A stretch of 64,000 bases of DNA from Cerrena zonata (taxonomy: Eukaryota > Basidiomycota > Agaricomycetes > Polyporales > Cerrenaceae). Below the pieces are notes generated by a model, which was given only the letters and a program-made list of their open reading frames with translations, did not search any database and was not told the origin of the DNA. Within the stretch, counting starts at the first letter, position 1; each line of letters starts with the position of its first letter. The stretch is from assembly GCA_038087015.1 (NCBI GenBank), contig JASBNA010000002.1, forward strand, positions 682,001 through 746,000. Reading direction: 5' to 3'. A program made the position numbers and the translations under genes. Positions 22,423-34,023 of the stretch are shown one piece after another.

Positions 22423-25400
22423 CTACATCAGATCATCTTCATCGAACATGGGGTTCTCCTTCGCCGCGGCATCACGCTTTTTAGCATATTGATCAACGTG
22501 GTCATTTGTGACCTCCTGAATCTGCTTGGGGACTAGGGACAAAACAATGAGCTCGGGGATATATATTGTAAATGTGTTCCGCCCTACCGGGTTGAGTGAC
22601 TGCAGGTAATACATCTTTCAAGGCAGTCTCGATGTTGGACAAACGTTGATCAATGGCGGAGATGAATTTCTGGGGATACAATAACCCCTCAATGTAAGTT
22701 TCGGAACTAGACTATACTTTGATAGGTGACTGACCTTCTGATCGGCTGCGACGAGGGCAGAGATTTGTTTGCTGGCAGTATTTGACTGCTTCTGCAGTTC
22801 TTGCTGCTTTCTCCCAAGGGAAGCTGTACGGGATGATCAGATGGAGCGACTGCGAGAGAAAAATATCGCATACCCCTCAGAGCCTCACGTCCCTCTTTGC
22901 TAGTATCATCACTGAATTCCATCATGCCACCGACACTCCTGAGCAATAGTGAGAACCTAAACTGAAGACAACACAGTTTTAGTATACCTTTGTGCGGGCA
23001 TGATATACTTGCTCGAAACCTCCAGATAAACCGTTGCAATCTTCTCCGAAAGCATGCTGACCTTCAATGGGAGCATCATCTGTGTGTAGATAAGCTGGCG
23101 GGCAAGGTCTAATCAATGATGAGTATGTGACTGGAATTGTTCCGAAAAGAAGTATGTACCTCCAATCTTGACACCACCGAGGGTGGTAGTATTCTCCATT
23201 GTCTTAGCCCAACGCTCCACGGAAGGTTGGAGGACATCAGCCAGTAGAGAGGCCACGCTGTCGAAGAATTGACTGATTTGTGAGAATTGTGCCTGCAAAG
23301 CTGAAATAGCAGGTAAGCACCCAAAATCCATTATGTGTGGAGTATTGGAGTTGACATACTAGTAAATGCGCCAACGGCCTTCTTGAGAACGGGAAGCATG
23401 GCCTTGATGCCAGCATTAGTTAACGAGAGACTGGTCAGCTCGGCGATGGTCTTGCCGATCTGCTCCTGTTGATCAAGTAGCTTCGATGTTGCTGTATTGT
23501 ACGCATCACGAGACGCTTCGAGGTTAGCACGGGTCTGGTCGACCTGGAACTTCGCATTCTCAACAGCCAGTCTCTACCAGTATTATCCCTTTCAGTGTCA
23601 TAGCCACAAGGAAGAGGTAACTAACGTACCGATGCACTACTCGAAACCTCTGCCGGTGTAGGCGGCGTAGCAGGACCCGCTCCTACCGTTCCAGGTTGTT
23701 GGAGGATCAGATTGATCTTTGTGACAAGTTGCTGCACGTTTGTGATCAACGCTGTGATTTGCGGCTTGTATTTATCGAGTGAGGTGTCTTCCGATCCTTG
23801 AGCAGACTTAGCTACCGCCATGATACCCTTCGCGATAGTCACTGCTTCTTCCATGATAGGTAGGAGTTGAGCAGAAATCGGCTTCGTCGGGTCTAGGCGG
23901 TCTTTGATAGTTGAAAGGCTGATCTGGACGTATACACCACCAGCCTTCGAGCCGTCAGAGCCCTATCTCAGAGTTGGTTGTTAGCAATCGATGTATTTTT
24001 TTCAGGCTGCGAAAAATGGTACACACGTCACCACGAATCTTGTCCCAATCTGGGCCTCCATTAGGGCCCCCAGAGACCAAAAGACGCAACGCGTTAGCAA
24101 GCTGTAGCACCTGATTCACTTCGAGAGCGCCAGGATCGGTTATATTTGCTGCGTTGGGTTGTGTGTTTCCTGTAGGACTCGGAGCAGGAGCAGAGGTATT
24201 TCCCCCAGACGGTTTGGTGTTGCCGCTAGATTTGTCGTCCTTCTTGTCTGGGCCGGAACCTGTGGCGTGCTGAAGCATCCCCAGACCAACTGTCGCAGCT
24301 TGTTGCTTAAGTGTAGCTATACCAATGGCTGCATTACCCGCTGATACCACGAGTTGGGTGAGACTCTCGGCTACTTGCATGCCGACAATATCCCAGCTAA
24401 ATGTACCGTAGAAGTTTTGTTAGATGTGATAGATGCATCATACGCAGAGGCGTATTTACCCAGTTGGAACGTTCTTCACGGCGCCATGGAAATCTTCCTC
24501 GGCGTTATCAAAGGACTATACATCCTTGTCAATCAAACGGGAAAGATTGTATACTGTATTTGGGCTATACCTTCTTCATACGCTCGTTGGTCTCCTTCGC
24601 AACTCGTACACGTTCCGCCTCGGACTTCCTTCGTTCTTCGAGAATAGCAAGTCGCGTCTGCGAGGCTATAAGCCTTTGCTCGGATGTGCCAACCTGGTGC
24701 ACTATCAGTGACAAGTAAATTTAATGGGGTACATCAAACATACCTGGTTGGTGCACGCAACAACAAGCTCTCCCGCCAAGTTCTGAATACCGTGGAAGGC
24801 ATCCTCAGATTCCTTTGCTGCCGATCTATGTCGTGTAGGGGTAAATAAAACTACCTGGCGTTGTCAGATTGCAATAGGTAAAACTTACGCGCAGATATTT
24901 GCAAGTTGTAGGGCGGATTTGATTTGTTCCGGAAGATAGGCGTTCACCTACATGTCAACAGTTTGTAGGTGAGATGACTTAAGTACAGTCAAGTATCAGA
25001 GCAGAGGGGTACGAACCTCATTGGGGCTACCTTTGATAATGGTGTATACGGCGGTCTTGATGACGTCGGGCAATTGTGAAGAGGCATTCTGAATCCGAGT
25101 CATTGATTTATGCGCTGTACCAAAAGCGTTGTACCCTTCATTGACCTAAAGAGGCGGTGAGATGAAATAGGACCAATGATTAAACCAATATTTACCATCT
25201 GCATCAGGCAGGCCTTGAAGGAGCCAGGCACTCTGGCATATTCCCACTTGAAAGGAACAGGGTCATCTGTGTTAATCAATGCTATGTAATTGTCAGTCGT
25301 GTATCATCAGCCACGTAAAAGAACACGTACAAAAGTCATCAGTACTGGCAGAAATGACCATGATCGAGCCAAGAAGTGCAATTGACAATGGTGCGGGCTG

Positions 25401-25577
25401 AAGGAGGTCGCCCCAGTTCGTGTTACACCACATCCTAGAATGAAAGGCGAGAATAATTAGTGGTCTGCAACTTGAGTACTGTAATGAATTGACTGACGTC
25501 ATCCAACTATCTTCGTTGGCATTTTTTCCAGTGTTAATACGGGAGATAGCAGTACGTGTCTGAGCAAGATCTGACAT
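22423..25577 (-). CDS. Long all-helical protein, possible pore-former-like (745 aa)
   Basis: About 17 minus-strand exons chain in one frame from ATG 25577 to the stop at 22423-22425, giving about 745 residues. Nearly the whole protein is predicted helix: amphipathic and coiled-coil segments (an Arg/Lys/Glu-rich helix near 24600; others at 23400-23570 and 23110-23300), a hydrophobic Ala/Gly/Val-rich segment (VSAGNAAIGIATL, near 24320), a Ser/Pro/Gly/Asn-rich linker (24150-24240) and an acidic C-terminus. There is no signal peptide. Long helical bundles with one hydrophobic hairpin are the layout of ClyA/Hbl-like alpha-helical pore-forming proteins, but I see no diagnostic motif, so this is an analogy only. 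It diverges from the chimeric lectin gene at 26855, which also has a helical tail. Confidence 0.72.
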
Positions 25578-26854
25578 TATGAGTGTTAAGCTATGAGAAG
25601 AGTTTAGATGTGGTCCGGTGTGGTCCTAGGAGCACTGAAGAGATGTGCCGCAGGTTGCTCATTTATATATAGAGGTCCTGCCAGCAGTATGTCTATACAT
25701 AGTTAACTTTATTCGCTTGTGTTCTAGCGTGCCTTCACTGGTTTACGGTGGTTGGCTCTGGAAATGGCGGACAGTTCCAAGATACGTTCAAGTTGCTTTG
25801 GACGCTGTGTGCAATTTGAGACAGATGACCTACTAGGGAGTCAGAATTTGGTCAAGAGTGAGCTCTAGATCTCATAGAAGAGGTCTGTGAAGGGCTTTTC
25901 AAGAATGTACTGACAGTTGCAACGTTCTAACTCATCCGATTCAGGCTCCAGGGACCAAAAGAGGGATTAGCCGAGCGGCGCAAACACACCATCACAATCG
26001 ATATAGCGGCTGTAACTTTCTAGTAATTGCGTTCTCTCGGGACTACATAGATACGACTAGAAAGCCCTGAACCAGGACCATTCACTACTCTCTACAGAAC
26101 ACGTTTCCCAAAACATTGTCTAGTAGTGGCGACAACTTAGACCCGGTTGTTCCTGAATAACGTCCATTTCAACATCTCGTCGTGGAACTGCATTCATACA
26201 ACATAATGTCTAGGCTATACCGCCCTGTTCCATGCCTGGTGTTTACAGTGATCCGCACACGATTTACATGCACTCTAATACGTATTTCGGACCTGACATC
26301 TTCAGCGGCATTCACATCTGACAGTATCACCTGTTCCTATACCAAGTCTACCATGCTTCGGTATGTTGGGAACTGATTCATAGAAGATGTTGTTGATACC
26401 GCTGGTATGATTCGATGGTATGATTCGGTACAATATTAAACTCAGAATATTCCATTCTATGTTGACAACACTATACACAATGAGTAGCGGTGTCAACTTG
26501 AGATGCTTGGAACTCGAACAACGGCAGTGAATCCCAGCTCTACCTAGTGGCCAGGCTCGGAACCATGTGTCGTGCATCTCATCTGTTCCCGATCCCCCGT
26601 TCTTTATAACAGTAAATGTCACTAGCTTCACTTGGACCTCATTCCCTCACCCTCTCCTGCCTTTGACGGCCAACTTATACGGGAAACGGTCACCATACTA
26701 CACTGCGCTGATCATTCGTGTATGTCCTTCAGTCATTCCTTCATTTTTTACAGACAAGCTTAAACTTCATTTGGTTATATCCTTCTACATGCCCCAGCCT
26801 CACACTCTTGATACCTCTTCCATCTAATCCCCGTTATATCATTCCAATTTTAAC
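25578..26854. promoter_or_regulatory. Divergent promoter region of helical-protein / lectin pair
   Basis: 1.28 kb between divergent starts. A TATA-like motif (TATATATAA read on the minus strand, near 25664-25675) lies about 90 bp upstream of the minus-strand gene. I see no gene or repeat in the rest. Confidence 0.5.
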
Positions 26855-29800
26855 ATGCCTGTTCATCTCGTAAGTGATGAAGAGCTAGCTTTTCTCAACT
26901 GATAGTTCTCAACCATGACCAATTAGAGGAGTTCAACTCTGACCGCAGCCGCATGTAATAGCGGTATACGTGTGTATACAAAAACCAAGGAAGGCGATGT
27001 GCGTGAAGGCTGCAATGACACTACCGAATGGCAACTCTTGCAAGCTCATCGTAGTGGCGATACACGTAGGTGGAGCACATTCTCCCTAAATATAACTTGA
27101 CAAACATTCGGCTCTAGGTATCCTTGATCTCGGAGACGGTTGGTTCCCAGGTAAGTCGGCCTCAAGCGATAGTATTATTACTTTCTAATGTAATTTGCAG
27201 GCGAGCTTCGTTTCCACTGTAGTCCTGACAGTACCCTATGTGCAATTGCTGTGAGCCGTATTTCACATTTTCTTGTGGCTTCATTGTGTTAAACAATAGT
27301 CTAGTGGGATGGATGGAGTCAGTCAGTGTTTTATCAGACGGAGGATGGCTGTATCCGGGAGAGGATGCACTTGAACTATTGGGAAGAGACTTCGTTCGTT
27401 CAACCAGACTGTATGATGGGAACGAATCTTGCCGCAGTCTATTCACATGCTGCCGAACATATTTATCTGTTCTTTCAGGATAACAACGGTTACCTATGCT
27501 ATCGGTGGGTCAAGGTTGTATTGTTCACAATATATATTCTAAACATCCTCCTAATTAGCCACGCTACATGGTTCGAGTGGAGTCCAGCCGTCCGCTTGCA
27601 AAAAGCGGCAAAATGTACTGGTATCGGTGCAACATCCTGGGAAGGTAAGTTCGTTGGTATCTGGACTTTGTAAAGACATACTCAGAGCGAATTAGATTGC
27701 GAGGAAATACGCGTCTACTTCCAAGATGAGAACAATGTGGTTCGTGAATATTGTGGCGGTCGAGACTATACCAACTGGTAAGGGTACCTTGGAGGATACA
27801 TTACATTTCGACTTACTCTAGTTCCGAGGTCTCTTGGTGGTTATACCCACCAATGCAGCATACCTATTGGGGATATAGCCGCTGTGAGTTGGTTGGCCAA
27901 TGGTGGCGCTGAGATCAGGTAAACCATTCGTTTAATACCTCATCCATATGATTGTTGACACTGTGTCCATTGGTCTAGGATTTATTTCCAAGAAGAAAAC
28001 TGTGATATTATTGAATGGTGCCATTCCTACTATGGCCGATGGGCGCTGTAAGGAGTGCTCGAATTTATGAAATACTGTCTTGGGTGACTGATATACTTCT
28101 TCAATAGAGGTGATTTCCGCCATGCTGCACTCCCCAACTCGGACATAATTGCATACATTCGGAATCCTGGAGGGAATCATCATATTTGTGTCATGTGGGC
28201 TGGGCAAGACCAGGTAAACATAGCTCAAAATCGTATGCGATTATCGGATGCTCTATACTAAATACTAACCGTACAGACCCTGTGGCAAAAAGTGGACCCA
28301 GAGGGATACGGTTGGTTGAAAGAGACACCAATCGCATTTTTGCAAGCAACAGGAAGATTTTTTGGGTCTTGGACGGGAACGTCTTTCACGGGTCAGTACC
28401 ATGCTCTGTACGGCATCATGCATTATAATCAGACTGAGAACGGCTGTAGACAACTCGTCCAACGTAGACCGCAAAGTCATTCGTCAGCTACGCATCCAAT
28501 GTGGAGAATACATTGACGGTCTTGCGCTGGACTTCACGGATGGTTCCTCAACTGAATGGCATGGAGGACGGGGAGGAAACCACTACACTTACACGCTTGA
28601 CGGCGGGGAGGACTTCATAAGTATTCGAGTAATGGCAGACAAGAGTTACGTCAATGGTTTGCAGTTCATCACGTCAAAAGGTCTGTCTAATCTTGTTAAA
28701 TCGTAAGATGAATGATATTGACGTGGATTTGGTTCAAGGTCGCGAAAGTATGTGGTATGGCTCTAGGTCTGGTGTATCTTCGAATTGGGAACTTGACGGC
28801 CGTGCGCTCGCTGGGTTTATGGGGTCAACGGGTCGATATATAAACGGTTTGATGGCGAGTACACTGGGACTACCTTGATGATACCCAGATATTGATGTCG
28901 ATTCCCTTGGTATTAGCCCTTCTGGTCTGAACGCTACAGCCCTGCTACGCTCACGAACCTGCAATCTTGCATTACCGAAGGTGAACATATCCGAAAGGAG
29001 ATTGAGCTAGCCTCTACCCGATGTGCCCAGCTTCGTCATCAAACCGAGCAACTCCAGCATGATATCGAAGTTGGCCTCCGCGCCCCAGCGGACCGTGCTA
29101 TCCAAGGTGTTGGGGTTCTATGTGGTACCATTCAAGACTTATACGACGAGACCCAGAAGGCTGTTGTCTTGCAGAACCTTGAAATCCAGAGGTTGGTAAA
29201 GGTGTGCAAAGGCCAAGCAGCGGTTGTGGCACAACGTTTCAAGGATTTGCATGATGAATCCACGAAAATGATGAACGCTAGCGGCGAGGTGCATTTTTTC
29301 CCCTCATTATTCATGCTTTCTAGTACGATTTAATCTTTCTATAGCTTAGCCTTGAATGTACCGCGAAGTTGGGCGAGTCCGAAACCAGGATGACGCGTCT
29401 CAACCACTTGCAGTCGGTTGCGGACGGTCTGAAGAAGGGTGCAGAAGTCAGAGCCGATACCATGCGGTATGTTGTTTCGCTCGTCTCGCAGAGGTATGCC
29501 AAAATAGTCACTGATATCTTTTCATAGGGACAAACAACGGGATGCTCAGAATTCTGCGAACAATGCTAGTGAGACGAAGCGCGAGGCAGAGCGTAAGCGT
29601 CGTAGTGCGGAAACTGCAAGAGTATGTCACACCCTGTGCCCTCATTATATACAGACAAGGTTTAACTGATCCGCTCATAGACTATCCGCGACATCTTCAC
29701 TTTGGGTCTGGGTCGCTTGGGGGATTGGTTCGGTCTTGATGAGGCAGTCGACTACGCCAACAAGCTTGTCGAATCATGCCAACGCAACCTGGAGCGAGCC

Positions 29801-30196
29801 CAACAAGACATGCGTGACGCTCAGAACACACTTTCGAACATCAGTTCCGAAGTGAACCGCTTCATTCAGCTACATTCAAACATCGACTCGTACAAACAGG
29901 ATATACAAGGTGTCATGCGTGCCGTCATCGCCCTGCGCGAGAAGAACATGCAGCTACAGAACACCTCTTTGGATCTTTCGCTGTTCTTGAGCGGATTGGT
30001 GGCAAGGTCGGAGACTATTCAAACCAAATTCACAGCCGCGCAGTTCGCAAAGGCCATCATTTCCGTCGAGCAGCTGCTGATAACGCCTACCAATGTGAGA
30101 GGCCTCATCAGGGACAATCCCACCAAACTGGAAAGTACGATGGAGATGATAGCCAAGAGTGATGCGGTTGCAGAAGCTATTGAAGATATGATGTAG
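26855..30196 (+). CDS. Chimeric lectin: fucose-lectin propeller, jacalin-like domain, helical tail
   Basis: About 17 short exons. The first two-thirds read as a beta-propeller of the fungal fucose-specific lectin type: repeated blades with motifs such as IRVYTKTKEGDVREGC, FYQTEDGCIRE, IYLFFQDNNGY, IRVYFQDENNVVREYC and IRIYFQEENCDIIEWC, each followed by a Trp. A jacalin-like beta-prism domain follows (ATGRFFGSW; CGEYIDGLALDFTDGS; SYVNGLQFITSKG, about 28330-28860). The last 400 residues (28900-30196) are helical and charged, probably coiled coil, with a hydrophobic turn (LGLGRLGDWFG). There is no signal peptide, like other cytoplasmic mushroom defence lectins. One junction (28855-28912) is unresolved: it needs a GC-AG intron (GCGAGT) or an exon I missed. 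Binding to fucosylated glycans is a family-based expectation. Confidence 0.85.
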
Positions 30197-30488
30197 ATGA
30201 TACTCCATCTACTCGGGCTAGTATCACACATCTCAATGTAATTGTATCGGACTTACTTCGATGAATTCAACTTACCTTCGAATGCGCTTCAACGTAGAGC
30301 TCATAGACGGTACTTAGTACGTCATGAAAATAGCAACTTGAAGACCCGGGACATGTGTCGTCCTGCTCTCAGCTTCTTCCGAAGAACTGACGAAATAGGC
30401 AAGAGCTGTAGTTTGATTATGGTATAAATTGCAAAATAGACAAATCATAATTTTCGTCTGGGGAAACTACCCTAAATCATCATAGACG

Positions 30489-31277
30489 TCAAAGCAAGGA
30501 CATGGCAACACCTGCAACACTCAAGAGTGCCGCAAGACTGAAACCGGAGAACGTCTGAGCGGAGTTGTTGGTGGTAGATGCTGTGGCGGATGCAGAAGTC
30601 GAGGTCGAAGTCGCAGTATCGGTGGCGTTTGCACATGTGGCATTGGTAACCGAGGTAAGAGTGCTGTTCAATGTCAAGTCTGCGCACTGAATTCGATCAT
30701 TATGGTGAGTATAGAGTCGATTAAAATGAATTGGAGTTGCCATCTTACCTGGTACAAGTTACCATCGCCACCGTTGTAGACAATCTGGATAGTGACGTTT
30801 GCACCATCCTTGATACCGGAGACACCAGTTGCGTTGAGGTTAATGGGGAAACAGAGAGTTCCCGTTTGCTCGTAAGTGAAATAATCGACAGCCGTGGTGA
30901 AGTTGTCGAAGCTGGATGGGTTTTGTGCAGTTGACACAATGACACCGACTGCGATGATAAGAAGTCAGAACTGTACAAAATATGGTGATATAGTATACAA
31001 CTAGACATACCAGTGTATCCTTGGTGGTGACTTTCGATACTAACGAATCCTCCGCTCAATGGGAACTGAGAGCGATTGCTAGCGGCAGTGGGGTAACCAT
31101 CTATGTCACTCGGGTGAATAAGGCGATAGGACATGAAAGTAGGACTTGATGTTTACCACAAAAGTTGACTTCATCGTCGGCTACTCGAATTCCTCGAGGT
31201 TCAGGGTACTGGAGCGCGAAATGGGCAGAAGCAACAGTCAGAAGACCGCTGAAGAAAGCGAGAGAGGTGAATCGCAT
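30489..31277 (-). CDS. BIM1-like / X325 copper-binding surface protein, copy 1
   Basis: Four exons (31277-31157, 31100-31011, 30948-30749, 30686-30489) close in frame to 202 residues. A signal peptide ends at ASA, leaving mature N-terminal His (HFALQYPEPRG), the first ligand of a histidine brace, as in LPMO-like X325/BIM1 proteins. Conserved blocks include NFCG, FPLSGGF, VIVSTAQNPSSF, CFPINL and the Asp/Gly-rich YNGGDGNLYQCAD. A Ser/Thr-rich stalk and a hydrophobic C-terminus preceded by small residues suggest a GPI anchor. In Cryptococcus, BIM1 binds copper at the surface and works with the CTR1 importer. A paralogue lies 0.8 kb away and a CTR gene 2 kb away. A TATA-like TATAAAG is about 120 bp upstream. 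Confidence 0.93.
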
Positions 31278-32100
31278 GGCGTAAACGTTAGAGAGTTTCG
31301 TGAAGAGGAGACGGGGAATTCGTCAAGCCAAGTTCTGGATGGTAAACCGTAAACACAGTTGTGTTGAATCTCCTCCTCCTGGACCTCTACAGTCTTTATA
31401 CGAAGGAGGGGTACGAAGAAAGATTCTTTCTTATTTGTTTGACGAGATTTGGTGCATTCTTGGCATGTCCCTTGGTATAGTGACTAGGATTATCCTGGCC
31501 CATGTTTTGAAGGTAGAACATTGGTAACTTTGAAGGTATACGCCAAGGGCTAAGGGACTTGGCCTATTGCATGTGTGAAATGTTTTAGTGTCTTGTTTGT
31601 CCTTGCTTGGTTGCCAATCCGATTGACCGCAGAATTCGAAGCTTCAGCCTGAAATTCAGAAGGAGCTGCACCCTTATTCTGGATTGCTAGTGATCTCAGC
31701 TTGAAACCGGACTCGATGAAGACGCAAAGGCATGTAGGTATGCTTGAGAAAGATTCGAGTACGGTCAAAGCAAACGTACCCAACCTCATCCCTCCATCAC
31801 TTTGAGAACTCCTCGGATCCACGGCAGTGAGCTCCAATTCTGGGTCTAATTACGCTTTGCAAAACCTACATTCATGTGTGACGGAAAGGCTTGATTAAGT
31901 TAAGTTTTGTGCCTGATGTTCTCAGTTCAAATGATTGTCGAAACTTCAGGTCGAGACGTCATCGGACTTGGTCAGGAAAGGATTTGATGTTTTTCATTCC
32001 AACTCGTAATACCATACAAGAACGTAAAAGAAAATCCGTGATAGCAACTGTCTATCTAAAGCGTAAAACCCATGTCCCTCCAATAAAACATGCCACTGGA
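31278..32100. promoter_or_regulatory. Upstream region of X325 copy 1 with conserved dyad
   Basis: 823 bp. Read towards the gene, TATAAAG (31394-31400) is preceded by a 22-bp block (31418-31439) that contains the dyad GAAAGATTCTTTC. The same block, with two differences, sits upstream of copy 2. A CT-rich patch (cctcctcctggacctct) lies between the TATA box and the ATG and also has a counterpart at copy 2. I see nothing in the rest. Confidence 0.6.
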
Positions 32101-32923
32101 TTAGAGCATGGCTGCAAAGGCGGCGACAACACTCAAGAGAGCAGCGCCACTAGCAACAGAGTTCGCGAGGGCACCGTTGTTGGCACCGGTTGCTGAAGGT
32201 GAGACGGACGTCGACGAGGCAGTGGAGGTGCCCGAAGCGGATGAGGAAGCAGAGCTGGATCCGGTACCTGTAGCATTGGTACATGAGACGCTAGATGAGA
32301 TGGTCGCGGTGCTGCTCAAGGTGACATCGGCACACTAATAAATAATACGGATGTCAAAATATGTAAACGGTACCGAGAAAGATAGAGCACCAACCTGGTA
32401 GAGTTTGTCATCACCACCGTCGAAGACGATTTGCAGGGTAGCGTTGACACCATCGGCTATGCCATTGACCCCAGACGTAGCGAGGTCGATGGGGAAGCAG
32501 AAGACACCTTCACCGGTGGTCTCGAAGAACGGGACAGCTTGAGAGAAGTTGTTGAAGCTCGATGGGTTCTGAGCAGTGGAGACAATGACACCGACTAGAC
32601 AACCTCATGTCAGTATTAAGAACCGAATGAGCGTCGGGGCGAGCTTACCAGTCCAAGTGGGGTGTTCACTGTTTAATGAGAAGAAACCACCGGTGAGTGG
32701 GAAGGTTGTACGGTTGGTAGCCGCAGTCGTGTATCCGTCTATGATATCATGAGAGTTAGTTGTCTGTAACTTGGGGAGTTAGACAAGAACACGAAAACGT
32801 ACCACAGAACGTGGGTTCATCATCTTCGACAAACACTCCTCGAGGAGTGGGGAATTGAAGTTGGAAATGTGCCGAAGCAACGCTCAGCGAGCCAAGGAGG
32901 AAAGCAATGGAGGCGAAACGCAT
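32101..32923 (-). CDS. BIM1-like / X325 copper-binding surface protein, copy 2
   Basis: Four exons (32923-32803, 32738-32649, 32594-32395, 32334-32101) give 214 residues. Signal peptide, then mature N-terminal His (HFQLQFPTPRG). The first three exons have exactly the same lengths as in copy 1 (121, 90 and 200 bp), so the two arose by tandem duplication. Family blocks are all present (TFCG, FPLTGGFF, VIVSTAQNPSSF, CFPIDL, FDGGDDKLYQCAD). The Ser/Thr-rich stalk is longer than in copy 1 and ends in a GPI-type hydrophobic tail. An in-frame Met at 32959 lies upstream, but the signal peptide starts at 32923 (MRFASIAF). Likely role: copper capture at the cell wall or surface. Substrate cleavage is not expected for X325 proteins. 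Confidence 0.93.
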
Positions 32924-33320
32924 TGTGACTTGGCTTTTGGATGCTAAGATGCTAAGCAAGGTGTTGAGACGGGAAAACCTCTGGGGAAGAAATCGGACGG
33001 TCCTCTCCTGACCTCTTATACCGACCCTGGTGAAAGATTCTTTCTCGTTTGTTGTGGGCTATTTGCCCGCGCATCAGTTGCCTGGGAATGTGGTATCCCG
33101 CCTTACCGGTCATTTCAGCGTGTACAATCTGTCCTGCGATAACAGGTCCATCGTAACGGAGTACGTCTCAACGTTCAGGCAGGCGGGACACATGAGATGC
33201 AGAGAGAACGAGCGAAAGATGATTAGATGCGCGCAGTCAAGTCATATATACATCTCCTAAAGATCCGTTACGAGCCGTTACAGTGGTGTTACACAAGCTA
33301 AGAGAGGGATAGATTGAACA
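32924..33320. promoter_or_regulatory. Upstream region of X325 copy 2 with conserved dyad
   Basis: 397 bp. TATAAGA (33015-33021, minus strand) lies about 95 bp before the ATG. Next to it is the dyad GAAAGATTCTTTC within the 22-bp block 33032-33053 shared with copy 1, and the CT-rich patch ctctcctgacctct (33003-33016). Confidence 0.6.
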
Positions 33321-34023
33321 CTAATGAACATGGGCACTCCCCATTCGCCCAAACAACATCTCCCCTATACCCAGTCCTCCCACAATAGATATGAAATAAG
33401 CAGCCTGGAATGTCCTATGTGAATGGTCAAGATGCCGTAAGACGATGCATCAGGTTATTTCGAGCAGAGATATCACTCACATGATTGCCAACATGAGGAG
33501 ATACTGCAGCAGCGCTTGGAAAGCGAAAAGGATGCCGCGCGTGAAATCGTGGGACGGAATGAACGGTGGAATAACTCGGGGACTACGAGAGACTCGGGAA
33601 CTGAGAGCCGTTGACTGAGGGGGTGAGTGATTGGCATCAACCTCCTCTACCTGGGTCTCTTTCTCGGTGGTACAGCAGGCACTATCATCAGATGGTGCAG
33701 TATCCTTGCTGTCTTTGCTCGACATCATAGCCAGGGCACTAAGACGATGATCTTGAGATGAAAACGAACAGAAAAGACCCGATTGTAACATACTGTCGTT
33801 TCCAGTGCGCCTCCATGACCCCTCTAATTGCAGTAATCCATCGCTCGAACAAAGCCAAGAAGATAAGACCAATGGATGCGCCTGCGAGCGCTCCAGCCGA
33901 ATTCGGTTGCCAACTTGCGAAGTAGAGGTTATCTCCAGAGGAGAAATGAAGCCAAGGAATCATCATCGATACCACTGTGCCGTTAGAGTCCGTAGACGTT
34001 GTGGATCCATGCGAATGAGCCAT
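33321..34023 (-). CDS. CTR-family high-affinity copper transporter
   Basis: Three exons (34023-33794, 33738-33481, 33414-33321) close in frame to 193 residues. The short N-terminus begins MAHSHG and holds a Met pair (SMMIPWLHFSSG). TM1 is about residues 42-65 (ALAGASIGLIFLALFERW), followed by a cytosolic loop with a Cys pair. TM2 contains the hallmark Met-x3-Met (MLAIM) and TM3 the Gly-x3-Gly packing motif (GGLGIGEMLFG). The protein ends SAHVH, a possible metal-handing tail. CTR proteins import Cu(I) as trimers at the plasma or vacuolar membrane; which one cannot be told here. The N-terminus is Met-poor for a plasma-membrane type. It sits in tandem with two X325/BIM1 genes on the same strand. 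A TATA-like motif (34033-34040) lies just upstream. Confidence 0.94.
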
